64,000 nucleotides of DNA from Flavobacterium limi (GTDB taxonomy: Bacteria; Bacteroidota; Bacteroidia; Flavobacteriales; Flavobacteriaceae). The translations under genes and the position numbers were made by a program. This document shows, in pieces, positions 28,251-37,045 of the stretch. Below the pieces are notes generated by a model. That model made no database searches. It had not been told where the DNA came from and saw only the letters and a list, made by a program, of their open reading frames with translations. Numbering within the stretch: position 1 is the first letter of the stretch; each line of letters begins with the position of its first letter. The stretch spans positions 62,001 to 126,000 of the forward strand of contig NZ_JAADZV010000008.1 of NCBI RefSeq assembly GCF_010645075.1. Reading direction: 5' to 3'.

Positions 28251-28278
28251 TGTGTTTTAAAAGACAAAGACAGATGGT

Positions 28279-30006
28279 TTAAGATTTCTGACTTTCTTTT
28301 TCCATTTTTTTCATTTCTTTTTCATGAAGTTTCATGTTTTTCTCGAATACTTTCATGTCTTTCTCGAATTGCTTCATATTTATTTCGTACTGTTTGGAAT
28401 CTTTACCATATTTTATTTCAATCTGTTCAGTAAATTTCTCCATGTCAGCGTTGAACTTTTCCATAGCGACTTCATATTTTTCCATTTCTTTTTCGAAAAT
28501 GGCTTCACGTTTAGACATGATTTCTTCGATTTGTTTCTCATAAGCGGACATGTCCGGCTCAAAAGATTCCATTTTTTTTTCAAATTCAGCCATTTCTTTC
28601 CCAAATTTACTCATAGCCACTTTATCTTTTGGATTGTTAGGCGGAACGGGTGGTTTTGGCATTTTTGACATATCTGGTGCAGGAGCCTGTGGCATCGGTC
28701 CTGTTGGAAATGCAGGGGGGGTAGGTGGAACAGGAGGTGTTATTGGTAAGGCTAAACAGACTTTGACAGGATTGCTTTTTTCATTTAAAATAAGATTATC
28801 TCCAACAACTAACGGTTTGTCCATTCCGCCATCTGTAATTACATTGATTTTTTTAGATCCGTTTTCTGATGTAATTACAATTCCACAGCTTTTAATTGGC
28901 TCGTTACCTTCAATCTCAATGGTTTGATCTTCACCTGTTCCTTTTTGAATATCAACTTTAATAGCAGTTAATTCATTTTTGGTATTTCTTTTAAGATTAG
29001 ATATCACAACATCTACATTGTGATTTTGCTTTAAATTTTCAGTAAATTCTTTTAGCTCCTGATCAGTTGTGTTTTTTTTGATTTTGTAAACGTCAACAGC
29101 AGTTGGGTTTTTAGAGATTTCCTGAGCTTCTTTTTTCTCTTGTGCAACAGTTTTTATCTGAAATAAAAACACAAAAGCGACAAGTGCGGGAAGAATTGCA
29201 TAGTATTTCCATGAATTCCTTTTTTTTGATTGATTTTTGTTTAACATGACAATTCGTTTTTTGATTAATGATTGATAAAAATGATTGGTGATGGCAACAC
29301 AGCTTTCGTGTGTTGTTATTTTTAAAAGCGTATATTGATAGGCTTTTTTGTCGGATATTTTTTTGGCAGCCTCGCTGTCGGCAATAAATTCAAGGTTTTG
29401 CAAAATAGCTTTTTTATATAACCAGATGACAGGGTTGAACCAAAAAAGCACACAAAATACTCGTGAAATTAATACATCAATAGTATGATTTTGATTGCTG
29501 TGGACTTTTTCATGCTCAATAATATTTTCTAATTCTGCTTCTGTATACATTGATGAGTTGTATACGATGTAATCAAAATAAGAAAACGGAGCAATATTCT
29601 CAGATACGTCCACAAATTTAAAATCAGCTAGCTGTTGTATTTTTTTTCCTTTCAGAACTGAATTTAAGCTATAAAAATCAGCAGCAAATTTTATTATGAG
29701 CATCAAAAATCCAATACAGTAAATGGAAAGAAGAATATAATGCCAATTAATCTCAAACGATTCTTCTTGAATAGCTTCCTGCACAAAATTTTGTGGATAA
29801 CTAACAGTTGAAACTGGAACAGGATTAATCCAGACAATTTTTGTGTAAACCACAAAAGGCAGAATTAATGAAGTTACTAAACCTGTTAACAAAAACCATC
29901 TGTTACTGTTAAAAAAAGTCTCTTTGCGCAATAGAAAGTAATAGGCAAAATAAAACAATACAACTAATCCGGATGATTTTGCGATATAAATAAAAATTGC
30001 TTCCAT
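28279..30006 (-). CDS. M56 (BlaR1-like) membrane metalloprotease sensor, copy 1
   Basis: 575 residues from the ATG at 30006, seven bases after the BlaI stop; an upstream start would overlap blaI and does not match the paralogue. Membrane helices near 8-26, 38-56 and 88-108 and one near 275-295; zinc motif HEKVH at 165-169 with a third ligand Glu in NLEFIAD. In BlaR1/MecR1 this domain cuts the paired repressor when a signal is sensed. The extra-cytoplasmic tail holds a Pro-rich stretch (about 410-450) and then a long Lys/Glu/Met coiled coil, not a penicillin-binding domain. So the signal is unlikely to be a beta-lactam. Confidence 0.9.
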   Translation of the reverse strand: MEAIFIYIAKSSGLVVLFYFAYYFLLRKETFFNSNRWFLLTGLVTSLILPFVVYTKIVWINPVPVSTVSYPQNFVQEAIQEESFEINWHYILLSIYCIGFLMLIIKFAADFYSLNSVLKGKKIQQLADFKFVDVSENIAPFSYFDYIVYNSSMYTEAELENIIEHEKVHSNQNHTIDVLISRVFCVLFWFNPVIWLYKKAILQNLEFIADSEAAKKISDKKAYQYTLLKITTHESCVAITNHFYQSLIKKRIVMLNKNQSKKRNSWKYYAILPALVAFVFLFQIKTVAQEKKEAQEISKNPTAVDVYKIKKNTTDQELKEFTENLKQNHNVDVVISNLKRNTKNELTAIKVDIQKGTGEDQTIEIEGNEPIKSCGIVITSENGSKKINVITDGGMDKPLVVGDNLILNEKSNPVKVCLALPITPPVPPTPPAFPTGPMPQAPAPDMSKMPKPPVPPNNPKDKVAMSKFGKEMAEFEKKMESFEPDMSAYEKQIEEIMSKREAIFEKEMEKYEVAMEKFNADMEKFTEQIEIKYGKDSKQYEINMKQFEKDMKVFEKNMKLHEKEMKKMEKESQKS

Positions 30007-30013
30007 AAAGTAA

Positions 30014-30388
30014 TTAATTTTCGTCTTCTTTTTTTGGCGCTTCAATCATAGCTAAGATTTCACGTAATTCTGCTGCAGAGATTTTTTCTTCTTTGGCAAA
30101 AAATGAAACCATATTTTTATAAGAACTGTTGAAATAATTATCAATTGCAGTTTTCATATACTTTTTGCTATAGGCTTCAAGGCTTATTACAGGGTAATAT
30201 TGATGTGTATTTCCAAAGGCATTATGTCCGACAAATCCTTTTTCTTCGAGATTTCGTACAATTGTTGAAAGCGTGTTGTAATGAGGCTGATCTTCAGTGA
30301 TTTCTGCCTGTATCTCTTTTACGAAAGCTTTTTTAAGCTTCCATAAAATGTGCATGATTTCTTCTTCTTTGTTTGTTAGTTTTTGCAT
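30014..30388 (-). CDS. BlaI/MecI-family repressor, copy 1
   Basis: 124 residues. Winged-helix BlaI fold: LTNKEEEIMHILWKLKKAFV start, PHYNTLSTIVRNLEEKGFV recognition helix, and a C-terminal dimerisation region ending EAPKKEDEN. Represses its own operon until the paired M56 protease inactivates it. Immediately upstream of M56 copy 1, forming a two-gene operon. Confidence 0.93.
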   Translation of the reverse strand: MQKLTNKEEEIMHILWKLKKAFVKEIQAEITEDQPHYNTLSTIVRNLEEKGFVGHNAFGNTHQYYPVISLEAYSKKYMKTAIDNYFNSSYKNMVSFFAKEEKISAAELREILAMIEAPKKEDEN

Positions 30389-30420
30389 GACCTGAGTATT
30401 GATTTTAAGTTTATTCGAAA

Positions 30421-32283
30421 TTATTTTTTGGTAGTGATTAAAATTACACCATTTTTTCCTTTGTCCCCATATTTACTAGTAGCTGTAGGGTTTTTTAATA
30501 CATCAATTTGTTGAATATTTTGTGGATCTAAATCATCAGCAGTTTTATCTGTAATTTTTCCATCTATTACGATTAATACTTTTTTAATGTCAACATTTTG
30601 GTTTTCTCCAACTATTGACAAAACATTTTCAGAATTTTTATGTCCTGATACTCTCCATTCACTATATTCTTTTCTTTCATGACCTTCTACAGCTTTTGGT
30701 GCTTGTAATTCTTCAAATTCATTGGCACCGATCTTTACTTTGGTAACAATTTCGATGACCGAATTATTACCTATATCGCCGTATTTTGCCTTTGCTTCCA
30801 TGCCTTTCAAAACATTCATATAGCTTATTTTATTAGGATCAATAGAATTAATATTAAATTCCGGACTTGCAAGTTTTCCATTGATGACTATTATAGGTTT
30901 TGCATCAGTTTTAGTTACAATTCTTACGACATCTTCATTTGTTTTTACAACAGTATTTGTATTAACATTAGTACTAATGTTTGTATCAGTATCAGAATTA
31001 CTTTTAACATCATTGTTGGTATTAGAAATTTGAGTATCCTTTATTTTTATTAAAACGTCTTTAGCTTCTGTTTTATGGTTAATTACAGTTGGCTGTGTAT
31101 CAGCAAAATTAAATGAAATAGCTCCATTTTTCTCTTTAATAATAATGATTCCAATTTTTTCAATTCCTGTTGGTGTTGTTGATTTTTTAAATTTCTTAGC
31201 TCCTTTTTCATCCTTCAGATCAATATTAACAGAAGTAATTTCATTGTTGGAGTTTCTTTTTAATTTTGAAATAAAGGCAGAGATATTAAATTTTTCTTTT
31301 AATGTTTTTACTCTTTGCTGTATTTCAGCATCTGTAGTGTTTTTTTCTATTGTAAACACCTCTATTGCTTCAACTTCATCCGGATTTATTTTTTCGATAA
31401 TATTAGAGGTTTTTTCTTGTGCGATAGTTTCAATCTGAAATAAAACTACAAAAGCTACAAGTGCTGGAAGAATTGCATAATATTTCCATGAATTCCTTTT
31501 TTTTGATTGATTTTTGTTTAACATGACGATTCGTTTTTTGATTAATGATTGATAAAAATGATTGGTGATTGCAACACAGTTTTCATGTGTTGTTATTTTT
31601 AAGAGAGTGTATTGATAGGATTTTTTGTCTGAAATTTTTTTTGCAGCTTCTTTATCGGCAATGAATTCAAGATTTTGAACAATCGCTTTTTTATAAAACC
31701 ATATTATTGGATTGAACCAGAATACCATGCAGAAAAATCTGGAAATTAATACGTCAATAGTATGATTTTGATCGCTATGCACTTTTTCATGTTCAAGAAT
31801 ATTTTCTAATTCTGATACCGTGTACATTGATGAGTTGTATACGATATTCCGGAAATAAGAAAAAGGAGAAATGTTATCGTTGACATCGATAAATTTATAA
31901 TCTGCCTGTTGCTGTATTTTTTTTCCTTTTAAAATGGCATGCAAGCTGTAAAAATCTATTGCAAATTTTAGAAGGAAAGCGATAAAACCAATACTGTATA
32001 TAAGCAGAATAATATAATTCCAGTTTATTTCAAAAGATTCCTTTTCAGGTGTTTGAAGGATATTGAGATGAGACAGGTTTAAATTAGTAATTGGAGCAGG
32101 GTCTACCCATATAATTTTGGTGTAAACAAAAAAAGGCAGTGCTATTGAAGTAATTAATCCGACTAATAAAAACCAGCGGTTGCTATTGAAAAAAGTTTCT
32201 TTACGTAACAAAAAATGGTAAGCACAATAAAACAATATAACTAAGCCTGATGATTTTGCGATATAAATAAAAAGTGCTTCCAT
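30421..32283 (-). CDS. M56 (BlaR1-like) membrane metalloprotease with TonB-plug-like tail, copy 2
   Basis: 620 residues. The first ~290 residues are close to copy 1, with HEKVH again at 165-169 and the same helices. The exported tail differs: a linker rich in Asn, Thr and Asp (about 400-440), then two repeats of about 55 residues, IVINGKLASPEF...KYGDIGNNSVIEIVT and VLIVIDGKITDKT...KYGDKGKNGVILITT. These resemble the plug of SusC/RagA TonB receptors (DGV...V-L-K-D...YG-x-x-G-x-NGVI). It may sense or mimic such a plug; inference. Starts six bases beyond where an unshifted BlaI 2 would stop. Confidence 0.9.
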   Translation of the reverse strand: MEALFIYIAKSSGLVILFYCAYHFLLRKETFFNSNRWFLLVGLITSIALPFFVYTKIIWVDPAPITNLNLSHLNILQTPEKESFEINWNYIILLIYSIGFIAFLLKFAIDFYSLHAILKGKKIQQQADYKFIDVNDNISPFSYFRNIVYNSSMYTVSELENILEHEKVHSDQNHTIDVLISRFFCMVFWFNPIIWFYKKAIVQNLEFIADKEAAKKISDKKSYQYTLLKITTHENCVAITNHFYQSLIKKRIVMLNKNQSKKRNSWKYYAILPALVAFVVLFQIETIAQEKTSNIIEKINPDEVEAIEVFTIEKNTTDAEIQQRVKTLKEKFNISAFISKLKRNSNNEITSVNIDLKDEKGAKKFKKSTTPTGIEKIGIIIIKEKNGAISFNFADTQPTVINHKTEAKDVLIKIKDTQISNTNNDVKSNSDTDTNISTNVNTNTVVKTNEDVVRIVTKTDAKPIIVINGKLASPEFNINSIDPNKISYMNVLKGMEAKAKYGDIGNNSVIEIVTKVKIGANEFEELQAPKAVEGHERKEYSEWRVSGHKNSENVLSIVGENQNVDIKKVLIVIDGKITDKTADDLDPQNIQQIDVLKNPTATSKYGDKGKNGVILITTKK

Positions 32284-32289
32284 AAATAA

Positions 32290-32657
32290 TTATTTTTTTT
32301 CTGTTGTTGATTCTATCATAGCTAAGATTTCACGTAATTCGGTTGCAGATATTTTTCTTCTTTAGCAAAAAATGAAACCATATTTTTATAGGAACTGTTA
32401 AAATAATTATCAATAGCAGTTTTTATATATTTTTTCCTGTAAGCTTCTAAACTTATTACAGGATAATATTGATAGGTATTTCCAAAAGCATTATGTGCAG
32501 CAAAACCTTTTTCTTCCAGATTACGAATAATTGTCGAAAGCGTATTATAATGAGGTTTGTCTTCGATAATTTCTGCCTGAACTTCTTTGACGAATGCTTT
32601 TTTCAGCTTCCATAAAATAGGCATAATTTCCTCTTCCTTGTTGGTTAATTTTTGCAT
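32290..32657 (-). CDS. BlaI/MecI-family repressor, copy 2, frameshifted near the C-terminus
   Basis: The first ~101 residues match copy 1 closely (LTNKEEEIMPILWKLKKAFV, PHYNTLSTIIRNLEEKGF). A one-base loss in an A tract near 32357 shifts the frame, so the read protein ends at 32322 as KYLQPNYVKS (111 residues). In the other frame the expected tail continues ISATELREILAMIEST and stops at 32290-32292, six bases before M56 copy 2. The lost segment belongs to the dimerisation helix. Either a true mutation, a slippage site, or a sequencing error. Confidence 0.85.
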
Positions 32658-32816
32658 GTACTTTAATTTTAAATCAAACCTACAACTATTTTTTTAGTTA
32701 TACAACTATAAAAATAGTTAATTAACTAAAAAAGAAGTTTGTTTTTGGTTTAGAAGAAGAAATATTATTTTAAATTTAATGTAATAATCTGAAATAAAGT
32801 GTTTTATTATTTTTGT

Positions 32817-34034
32817 TTATGAAGTTTTTTCTAAAACAAGTGCATTCTTAATCCATAAGCAGCAAAATGTTGCTATCATACCAATGCTGGCCATGAAAAA
32901 CCAGTTAACCTGATATCCAAATCGTGTAATAATTTCAAAACCCACTTTTGAACTGATGATATGGGCCAGACTAAAGCTCATGGTATAAAGAGCCATATAT
33001 TGTCCTTCCTGACCTCGTGGGGCACGGCTTAAAGCAAAAGCATTTGAGAAAGGAAACGCAAGGATTTCTCCCAAAGAGATACAAATCATACTAATAACGA
33101 GTATTCCTGCCCAAACATTAATCAGTAACATAAAGAAGCTTAACGCCATGATGAAAGAACCCAGGATAATGATTTTTATTTTCGGAGAACCTTTTCTCTC
33201 CAAAAATCCTACAGTAGGCATTTCTAATGCAAAAATTAGTAAGCCATTTAAAGTCATTAAAAGCCCAGTCTGGAATTCTGTCAGATCAAATTTCTCGTTA
33301 TGATATAAAGGCAAGGTGGTAAAAAGCTGAAAAAAGATTATAGCGGTTACAAAACTCACAAATAAGAAAACCCAAAATATCCGGTCTTTAAAAACCGACT
33401 TTTTCTCTGATGAATTTTCAGTTTTATCTTCAGATGTAACTTTTTTCTTTTCTTTTACGAGTAAAGCAAAAATTGAAATAGAAATGATACAGGAGAGTCC
33501 ATCTACCCAAAAAAGTCCCTGATATCCTATTCCCATAATGATCAGACCACCTAAAGCCGGACCAGAAGCAAAACCTAAATTTACTGCTAAACGGACTAAT
33601 GTTAAGGCACGTGTTCTGTTTTCTGGCTTCGCATATGCACCAAGTGAAACAAACATGGCTGGTCTGAACATATCTGCAATAGCCATTAAACAAAACATCC
33701 CTATACAAAGTCCGAAAAAGCTAGTAATATATTGAATCAAAAACATAGAAATTCCAGTTGTAAACAAACTAAAAATCATGATTTTATAAAATCCGATTTT
33801 ATCGGATAATTTTCCTCCCAGCCAGGATCCCAGCATTGACCCTAATCCAAATGCAACCATAATCCACCCAACCTGATTGTAAGTGAAATGAAGATCTTCT
33901 TTTAAATATTTTGATAAAAAAGGCAACACCATTGTACCTGCACGATTAATAAAAGTAATAATAGCAAGTATCCATATTTCTCTTGTGAATCCTCTAAAAT
34001 TGTTGATGTAATGGTGAAAAGCGTTTTTTAACAT
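32817..34034 (-). CDS. MFS transporter
   Basis: 405 residues, about twelve membrane helices. MFS motif A is seen as GSWLGGKLSDKIGFYK after helix 2, and SRAPRGQEGQYMALY later. It resembles drug/H+ antiporters of the DHA1 type (MdtH-like), but the substrate cannot be told. Transcribed alone; no regulator beside it. Confidence 0.88.
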   Translation of the reverse strand: MLKNAFHHYINNFRGFTREIWILAIITFINRAGTMVLPFLSKYLKEDLHFTYNQVGWIMVAFGLGSMLGSWLGGKLSDKIGFYKIMIFSLFTTGISMFLIQYITSFFGLCIGMFCLMAIADMFRPAMFVSLGAYAKPENRTRALTLVRLAVNLGFASGPALGGLIIMGIGYQGLFWVDGLSCIISISIFALLVKEKKKVTSEDKTENSSEKKSVFKDRIFWVFLFVSFVTAIIFFQLFTTLPLYHNEKFDLTEFQTGLLMTLNGLLIFALEMPTVGFLERKGSPKIKIIILGSFIMALSFFMLLINVWAGILVISMICISLGEILAFPFSNAFALSRAPRGQEGQYMALYTMSFSLAHIISSKVGFEIITRFGYQVNWFFMASIGMIATFCCLWIKNALVLEKTS

Positions 34035-34110
34035 TATAAAAGAAGTTGTTTTTCAACAAAGTTAGAAAACTTTGTAACGTGTAGCGGTTGCTGCTTTATT
34101 TGTTTTAAAC

Positions 34111-34118
34111 TATTTTTG
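34111..34118 (+). promoter_or_regulatory. Bacteroidota promoter for the DUF1684 gene
   Basis: TATTTTTG (-7) with TTG at 34087-34089 twenty-one bases upstream (-33). The ATG at 34134 follows 15 bases later. Confidence 0.6.
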
Positions 34119-34133
34119 TACAAAATTTTTATA

Positions 34134-34730
34134 ATGAAAAATAGCGTCCTTATTTTATTATTGGTTTTTAATTGTACTTATAGTCAGGGTAAATTCAATA
34201 AAAATAATGCTGAAAAATTTCAGAAAACTATTAATGCGGAATATGCAGATGCTAAAACCAGCCCATTAATGGCTAATGATTTGAAAACGTTTAAATCACT
34301 TGATTTTTATCCAATAAGCAGTAAATATTTTGTGAATGCAAAATTAATAAAAGCTAAAAATGAAAAAGTATTTGAAATGAAAACATCGACTTCCCGAAAA
34401 CCAAAATACATTAAATATGGTACCGTTTTCTTTACGATTGATGGGGTTGCATTACAGTTGAATGTTTATCAGGATGTGGAGCTTTCTAAATCAGATAAGT
34501 ATAAAAAACATTTGTTTTTACCTTTTTCAGATTTAACCTGTGGCAAAGAGAGTTATATAGGAGGAAGGTATATTGATTTAGAAATTCCAAAGGGGAATAC
34601 GATTGAAATCGATTTTAATCAATCTTATAATCCTTATTGTGCTTATAATCATCAATATTCATGTCCAATTGTTCCATTGGAGAATGATTTAAATATTGCC
34701 ATTAAGGCTGGTGTAAAAACGTTTCATTAA
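34134..34730 (+). CDS. DUF1684 domain protein, exported
   Basis: 198 residues from the ATG at 34134; the TTG at 34116 falls in the promoter box. A signal peptide (about 1-18, VFNCTYSQ) is followed by the DUF1684 body, with the conserved tail NPYCAYNHQYSCPIVPLEN and N-L-x-I-x-I-K-A-G. Function unknown. It overlaps the TatD gene by one base (TAATG), so translation may be coupled. Confidence 0.87.
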   Translation: MKNSVLILLLVFNCTYSQGKFNKNNAEKFQKTINAEYADAKTSPLMANDLKTFKSLDFYPISSKYFVNAKLIKAKNEKVFEMKTSTSRKPKYIKYGTVFFTIDGVALQLNVYQDVELSKSDKYKKHLFLPFSDLTCGKESYIGGRYIDLEIPKGNTIEIDFNQSYNPYCAYNHQYSCPIVPLENDLNIAIKAGVKTFH

Positions 34731-35383
34731 TGAAATTTTTCAATCTTCATACGCATCAGTTTACAAATACTCCTGATGTTTTAGAATTGGTTAATCAGTA
34801 CCCTCAGGATTTTGATTCTTCTGTTCCGTTTTATTCGATTGGAATTCATCCATGGTATATTGTTGAAGACAGAATTGATGCCCATTTAAAAATTATTGAG
34901 GAAAAATTAAAAGAAGAGAATTGTCTGGCCATTGGTGAGTGCGGTCTGGATAAACGAATTGAAATTCCGTTTGAACAGCAGGTTAGTGTTTTTGAGCAAC
35001 AGTTATTTTTAGCAGAAAAATATAAAAAGCCAGTAGTTATTCATTGTGTTGCAGCATATCAGGAAGTGATTTCAATAAAAAAGAAGTTGAATATTTCGGT
35101 TCCGATGATAATTCATGGTTTTTCAAAGAATAATCAGATTGCGAATCAGCTTATTAAGGAAGGGTTTTATCTTTCGTTTGGAAAATTTTTATTACGAAAT
35201 CCGGATTTAAAAACAGTTTTTCAAAATATACCAATTGATCGCTTCTTTTTGGAAACAGATACAATTGAAGAAAATATTCAACAGGTTTATGAATTAGCTT
35301 CAAATTATAAAGAATTAAAAAATGAGGAATTACAATCTGTAATCTTAAATAATTATAAAAATGTGTTTCAGAACCAATTCTGA
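34730..35383 (+). CDS. TatD-family metal-dependent hydrolase
   Basis: 217 residues, shorter than typical TatD (about 255-265). Metal ligands are present: HTH near 6-8, IGECGLD Glu, VIHCV His, IIHGFSK His and FFLETD Asp. TatD proteins are nucleases that trim DNA or RNA ends; some members differ. Translation likely couples to the DUF1684 gene through the TAATG overlap. Confidence 0.9.
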   Translation: MKFFNLHTHQFTNTPDVLELVNQYPQDFDSSVPFYSIGIHPWYIVEDRIDAHLKIIEEKLKEENCLAIGECGLDKRIEIPFEQQVSVFEQQLFLAEKYKKPVVIHCVAAYQEVISIKKKLNISVPMIIHGFSKNNQIANQLIKEGFYLSFGKFLLRNPDLKTVFQNIPIDRFFLETDTIEENIQQVYELASNYKELKNEELQSVILNNYKNVFQNQF

Positions 35384-35420
35384 AACAAAAATTAAATAAA
35401 CTAAAATAACAAACAAATAT

Positions 35421-36137
35421 ATGGCAGAGTGGACAGAAAGAGCTGAGCTTTTATTTACAAAAGAGGGATTAGATAACCTGCAAAATGCAAATGTTTTGGT
35501 TGTAGGTTTAGGAGGTGTGGGGTCGTTTGCAGCTGAATTTTTGGCAAGAGCTGGAGTAGGGAATATGACTATTGTTGACGGGGATGTTGTTGATATTACA
35601 AATATAAACAGACAATTGCCTGCTTTGCATTCAACTGTTGGGGAACCTAAAATTAAAATTGTAAGTGACCGACTGATGGATATTAATCCTAAACTAAAGT
35701 TAACCCGCGTACAGGAATTTTTATCACCGGAACGCGCTTTTGAAATCGTTTCCCCAGAATTTGATTATGTTTTGGACTGTATTGATAGTGTGACACCGAA
35801 GCTAAATCTGATTTTTGCGGCAAAACGTAAAAAAGTAAAAATTATAAGCAGTATGGGAGCTGGTGGAAAAATGCTGGCTTCAAAAGTAAAAGTTGGAGAC
35901 ATTTCAAAAACCTGTTATTGCCCGTTTGCAAAAACAATTAGACGCCGGTTAAAAGCAGAAAAAATTTATAAGTTAAAGGTTGTTTTTTCTCCTGAGATTC
36001 CGGATAAGAAGAGTTTAAGAATGACAGACGGTAAAAACTTTAAAAAGTCATTTTACGGAACCAATAGTTATATTCCTGCTTTATTTGGCTTACATGCCGC
36101 TGAAACCGTAATTCGTCACTTACTTAAAAAAGAGTAG
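35421..36137 (+). CDS. tcdA: tRNA threonylcarbamoyladenosine dehydratase (ThiF/E1 family)
   Basis: 238 residues. ATP-binding GLGGVGSFAAEFLARAG, DGDVVDITNINRQ and an Arg/Lys set as in E1-like enzymes, with the CSDL-like TcdA features DYVLDCIDSVTPK. Cyclises t6A37 of tRNA to ct6A. Close in length to E. coli TcdA minus the C-terminal tail. Lies 37 bases after TatD. Confidence 0.92.
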   Translation: MAEWTERAELLFTKEGLDNLQNANVLVVGLGGVGSFAAEFLARAGVGNMTIVDGDVVDITNINRQLPALHSTVGEPKIKIVSDRLMDINPKLKLTRVQEFLSPERAFEIVSPEFDYVLDCIDSVTPKLNLIFAAKRKKVKIISSMGAGGKMLASKVKVGDISKTCYCPFAKTIRRRLKAEKIYKLKVVFSPEIPDKKSLRMTDGKNFKKSFYGTNSYIPALFGLHAAETVIRHLLKKE

Positions 36138-36312
36138 TTTATGAGGTGCTAAGTTTCTAAGTGACTAAGTTTTAAAAACTTTGAATCTTAGTTTCCGAAA
36201 GCCTTTTAAAATCATATACGAACTTTCTCAAAAGTTTAAATTTTAATAAAGTTAGAACAAACAGAAAACCGAATAAAAAAACTTAGACCTTAGCCCTTAG
36301 TAACTTAAAAAA
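36138..36312. repeat. CTAAG/CTTAG inverted-repeat spacer
   Basis: CTAAG units near 36151-36172 (CTAAGTTTCTAAGTGACTAAG) are complemented by CTTAG units near 36285-36308. They can fold into a long imperfect hairpin. The same family of units recurs in the arg operon spacers. Confidence 0.6.
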
Positions 36313-36975
36313 ATGATTAAAACAGTAATTTTTGATATGGACGGCGTGATTGTAGATACAGAACCCGTTCATCGTTATGCTTATTACAAACAATTTTCAG
36401 AATTAAATATTGAAGTTTCTGAAGAAATGTATACTTCATTCACCGGATTTTCAACCCGAAATACCTTTCAGACTTTAAAAGCATTTTTTCCAACAATAGA
36501 ACATGGCGTTGAGGAATTAATTCAAAGGAAAAGAAATATTTTTAATGATGCTTTTGATACCAAAGAAGATTTATATTTATTAGAAGGTGTTGAGAATTTA
36601 ATAAAGGATTTATACGCTAACGGAATTCAGTTAATTTTAGCTTCATCTGCTTCAAAAGTAACTATTGATCGTGTTTTTACCCGATTTAATCTGCATCAGT
36701 ATTTTTCTGCAATTGTGAGCGGTGAAGATTTTCCACAATCGAAACCTAATCCGGCAATCTTCGTACATGCTGCATCATTATCGGTTGCTCCGAAAGAGAA
36801 TTGTATCATAATTGAAGACAGTACAAATGGTGTAAAAGCGGCTAAAGGGGCAGGGATTTTTTGTATAGGCTACCGAAGTGAGAATTCTAAAGGACAGGAT
36901 TTATCAGAAGCAAATTTGATCATTAATCATTTTAATGAATTAGATGCTTTTAAAATATCACAATTAAGTGTTTGA
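36313..36975 (+). CDS. HAD-superfamily hydrolase, beta-phosphoglucomutase-like
   Basis: 220 residues. Motif I FDMDGVIVDTEP (nucleophile Asp), motif II LASSAS, motif III Lys in SKPNP, and motif IV IIEDSTNGVKAA. Cap domain of the phosphoglucomutase/phosphatase type. Likely a sugar-phosphate or nucleotide phosphatase; substrate unknown. Transcribed on its own or with tcdA through the repeat spacer. Confidence 0.88.
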   Translation: MIKTVIFDMDGVIVDTEPVHRYAYYKQFSELNIEVSEEMYTSFTGFSTRNTFQTLKAFFPTIEHGVEELIQRKRNIFNDAFDTKEDLYLLEGVENLIKDLYANGIQLILASSASKVTIDRVFTRFNLHQYFSAIVSGEDFPQSKPNPAIFVHAASLSVAPKENCIIIEDSTNGVKAAKGAGIFCIGYRSENSKGQDLSEANLIINHFNELDAFKISQLSV

Positions 36976-37013
36976 ATTAAGTAAAATTTAACTATTGTCT
37001 TTTTTTGAATTCG

Positions 37014-37021
37014 TAATTTTG
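37014..37021 (+). promoter_or_regulatory. Bacteroidota -7 box for the DUF2911 gene
   Basis: TAATTTTG matches TAnnTTTG, 25 bases before the ATG, with TTG at 36995-36997 sixteen bases upstream (slightly short spacing). Confidence 0.5.
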
Positions 37022-37045
37022 AAAAAAAACTAACAGATTTATAAA

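Noticed and set aside
28324..28927. Plus-strand frames opposite the M56 coiled coil
   Set aside because: Phe/His/Ser-rich products typical of reading a Lys/Glu coiled coil backwards.
34116..34133. TTG start adding six residues to the DUF1684 protein
   Set aside because: The codon lies in the promoter box, and the ATG at 34134 gives a normal signal peptide.
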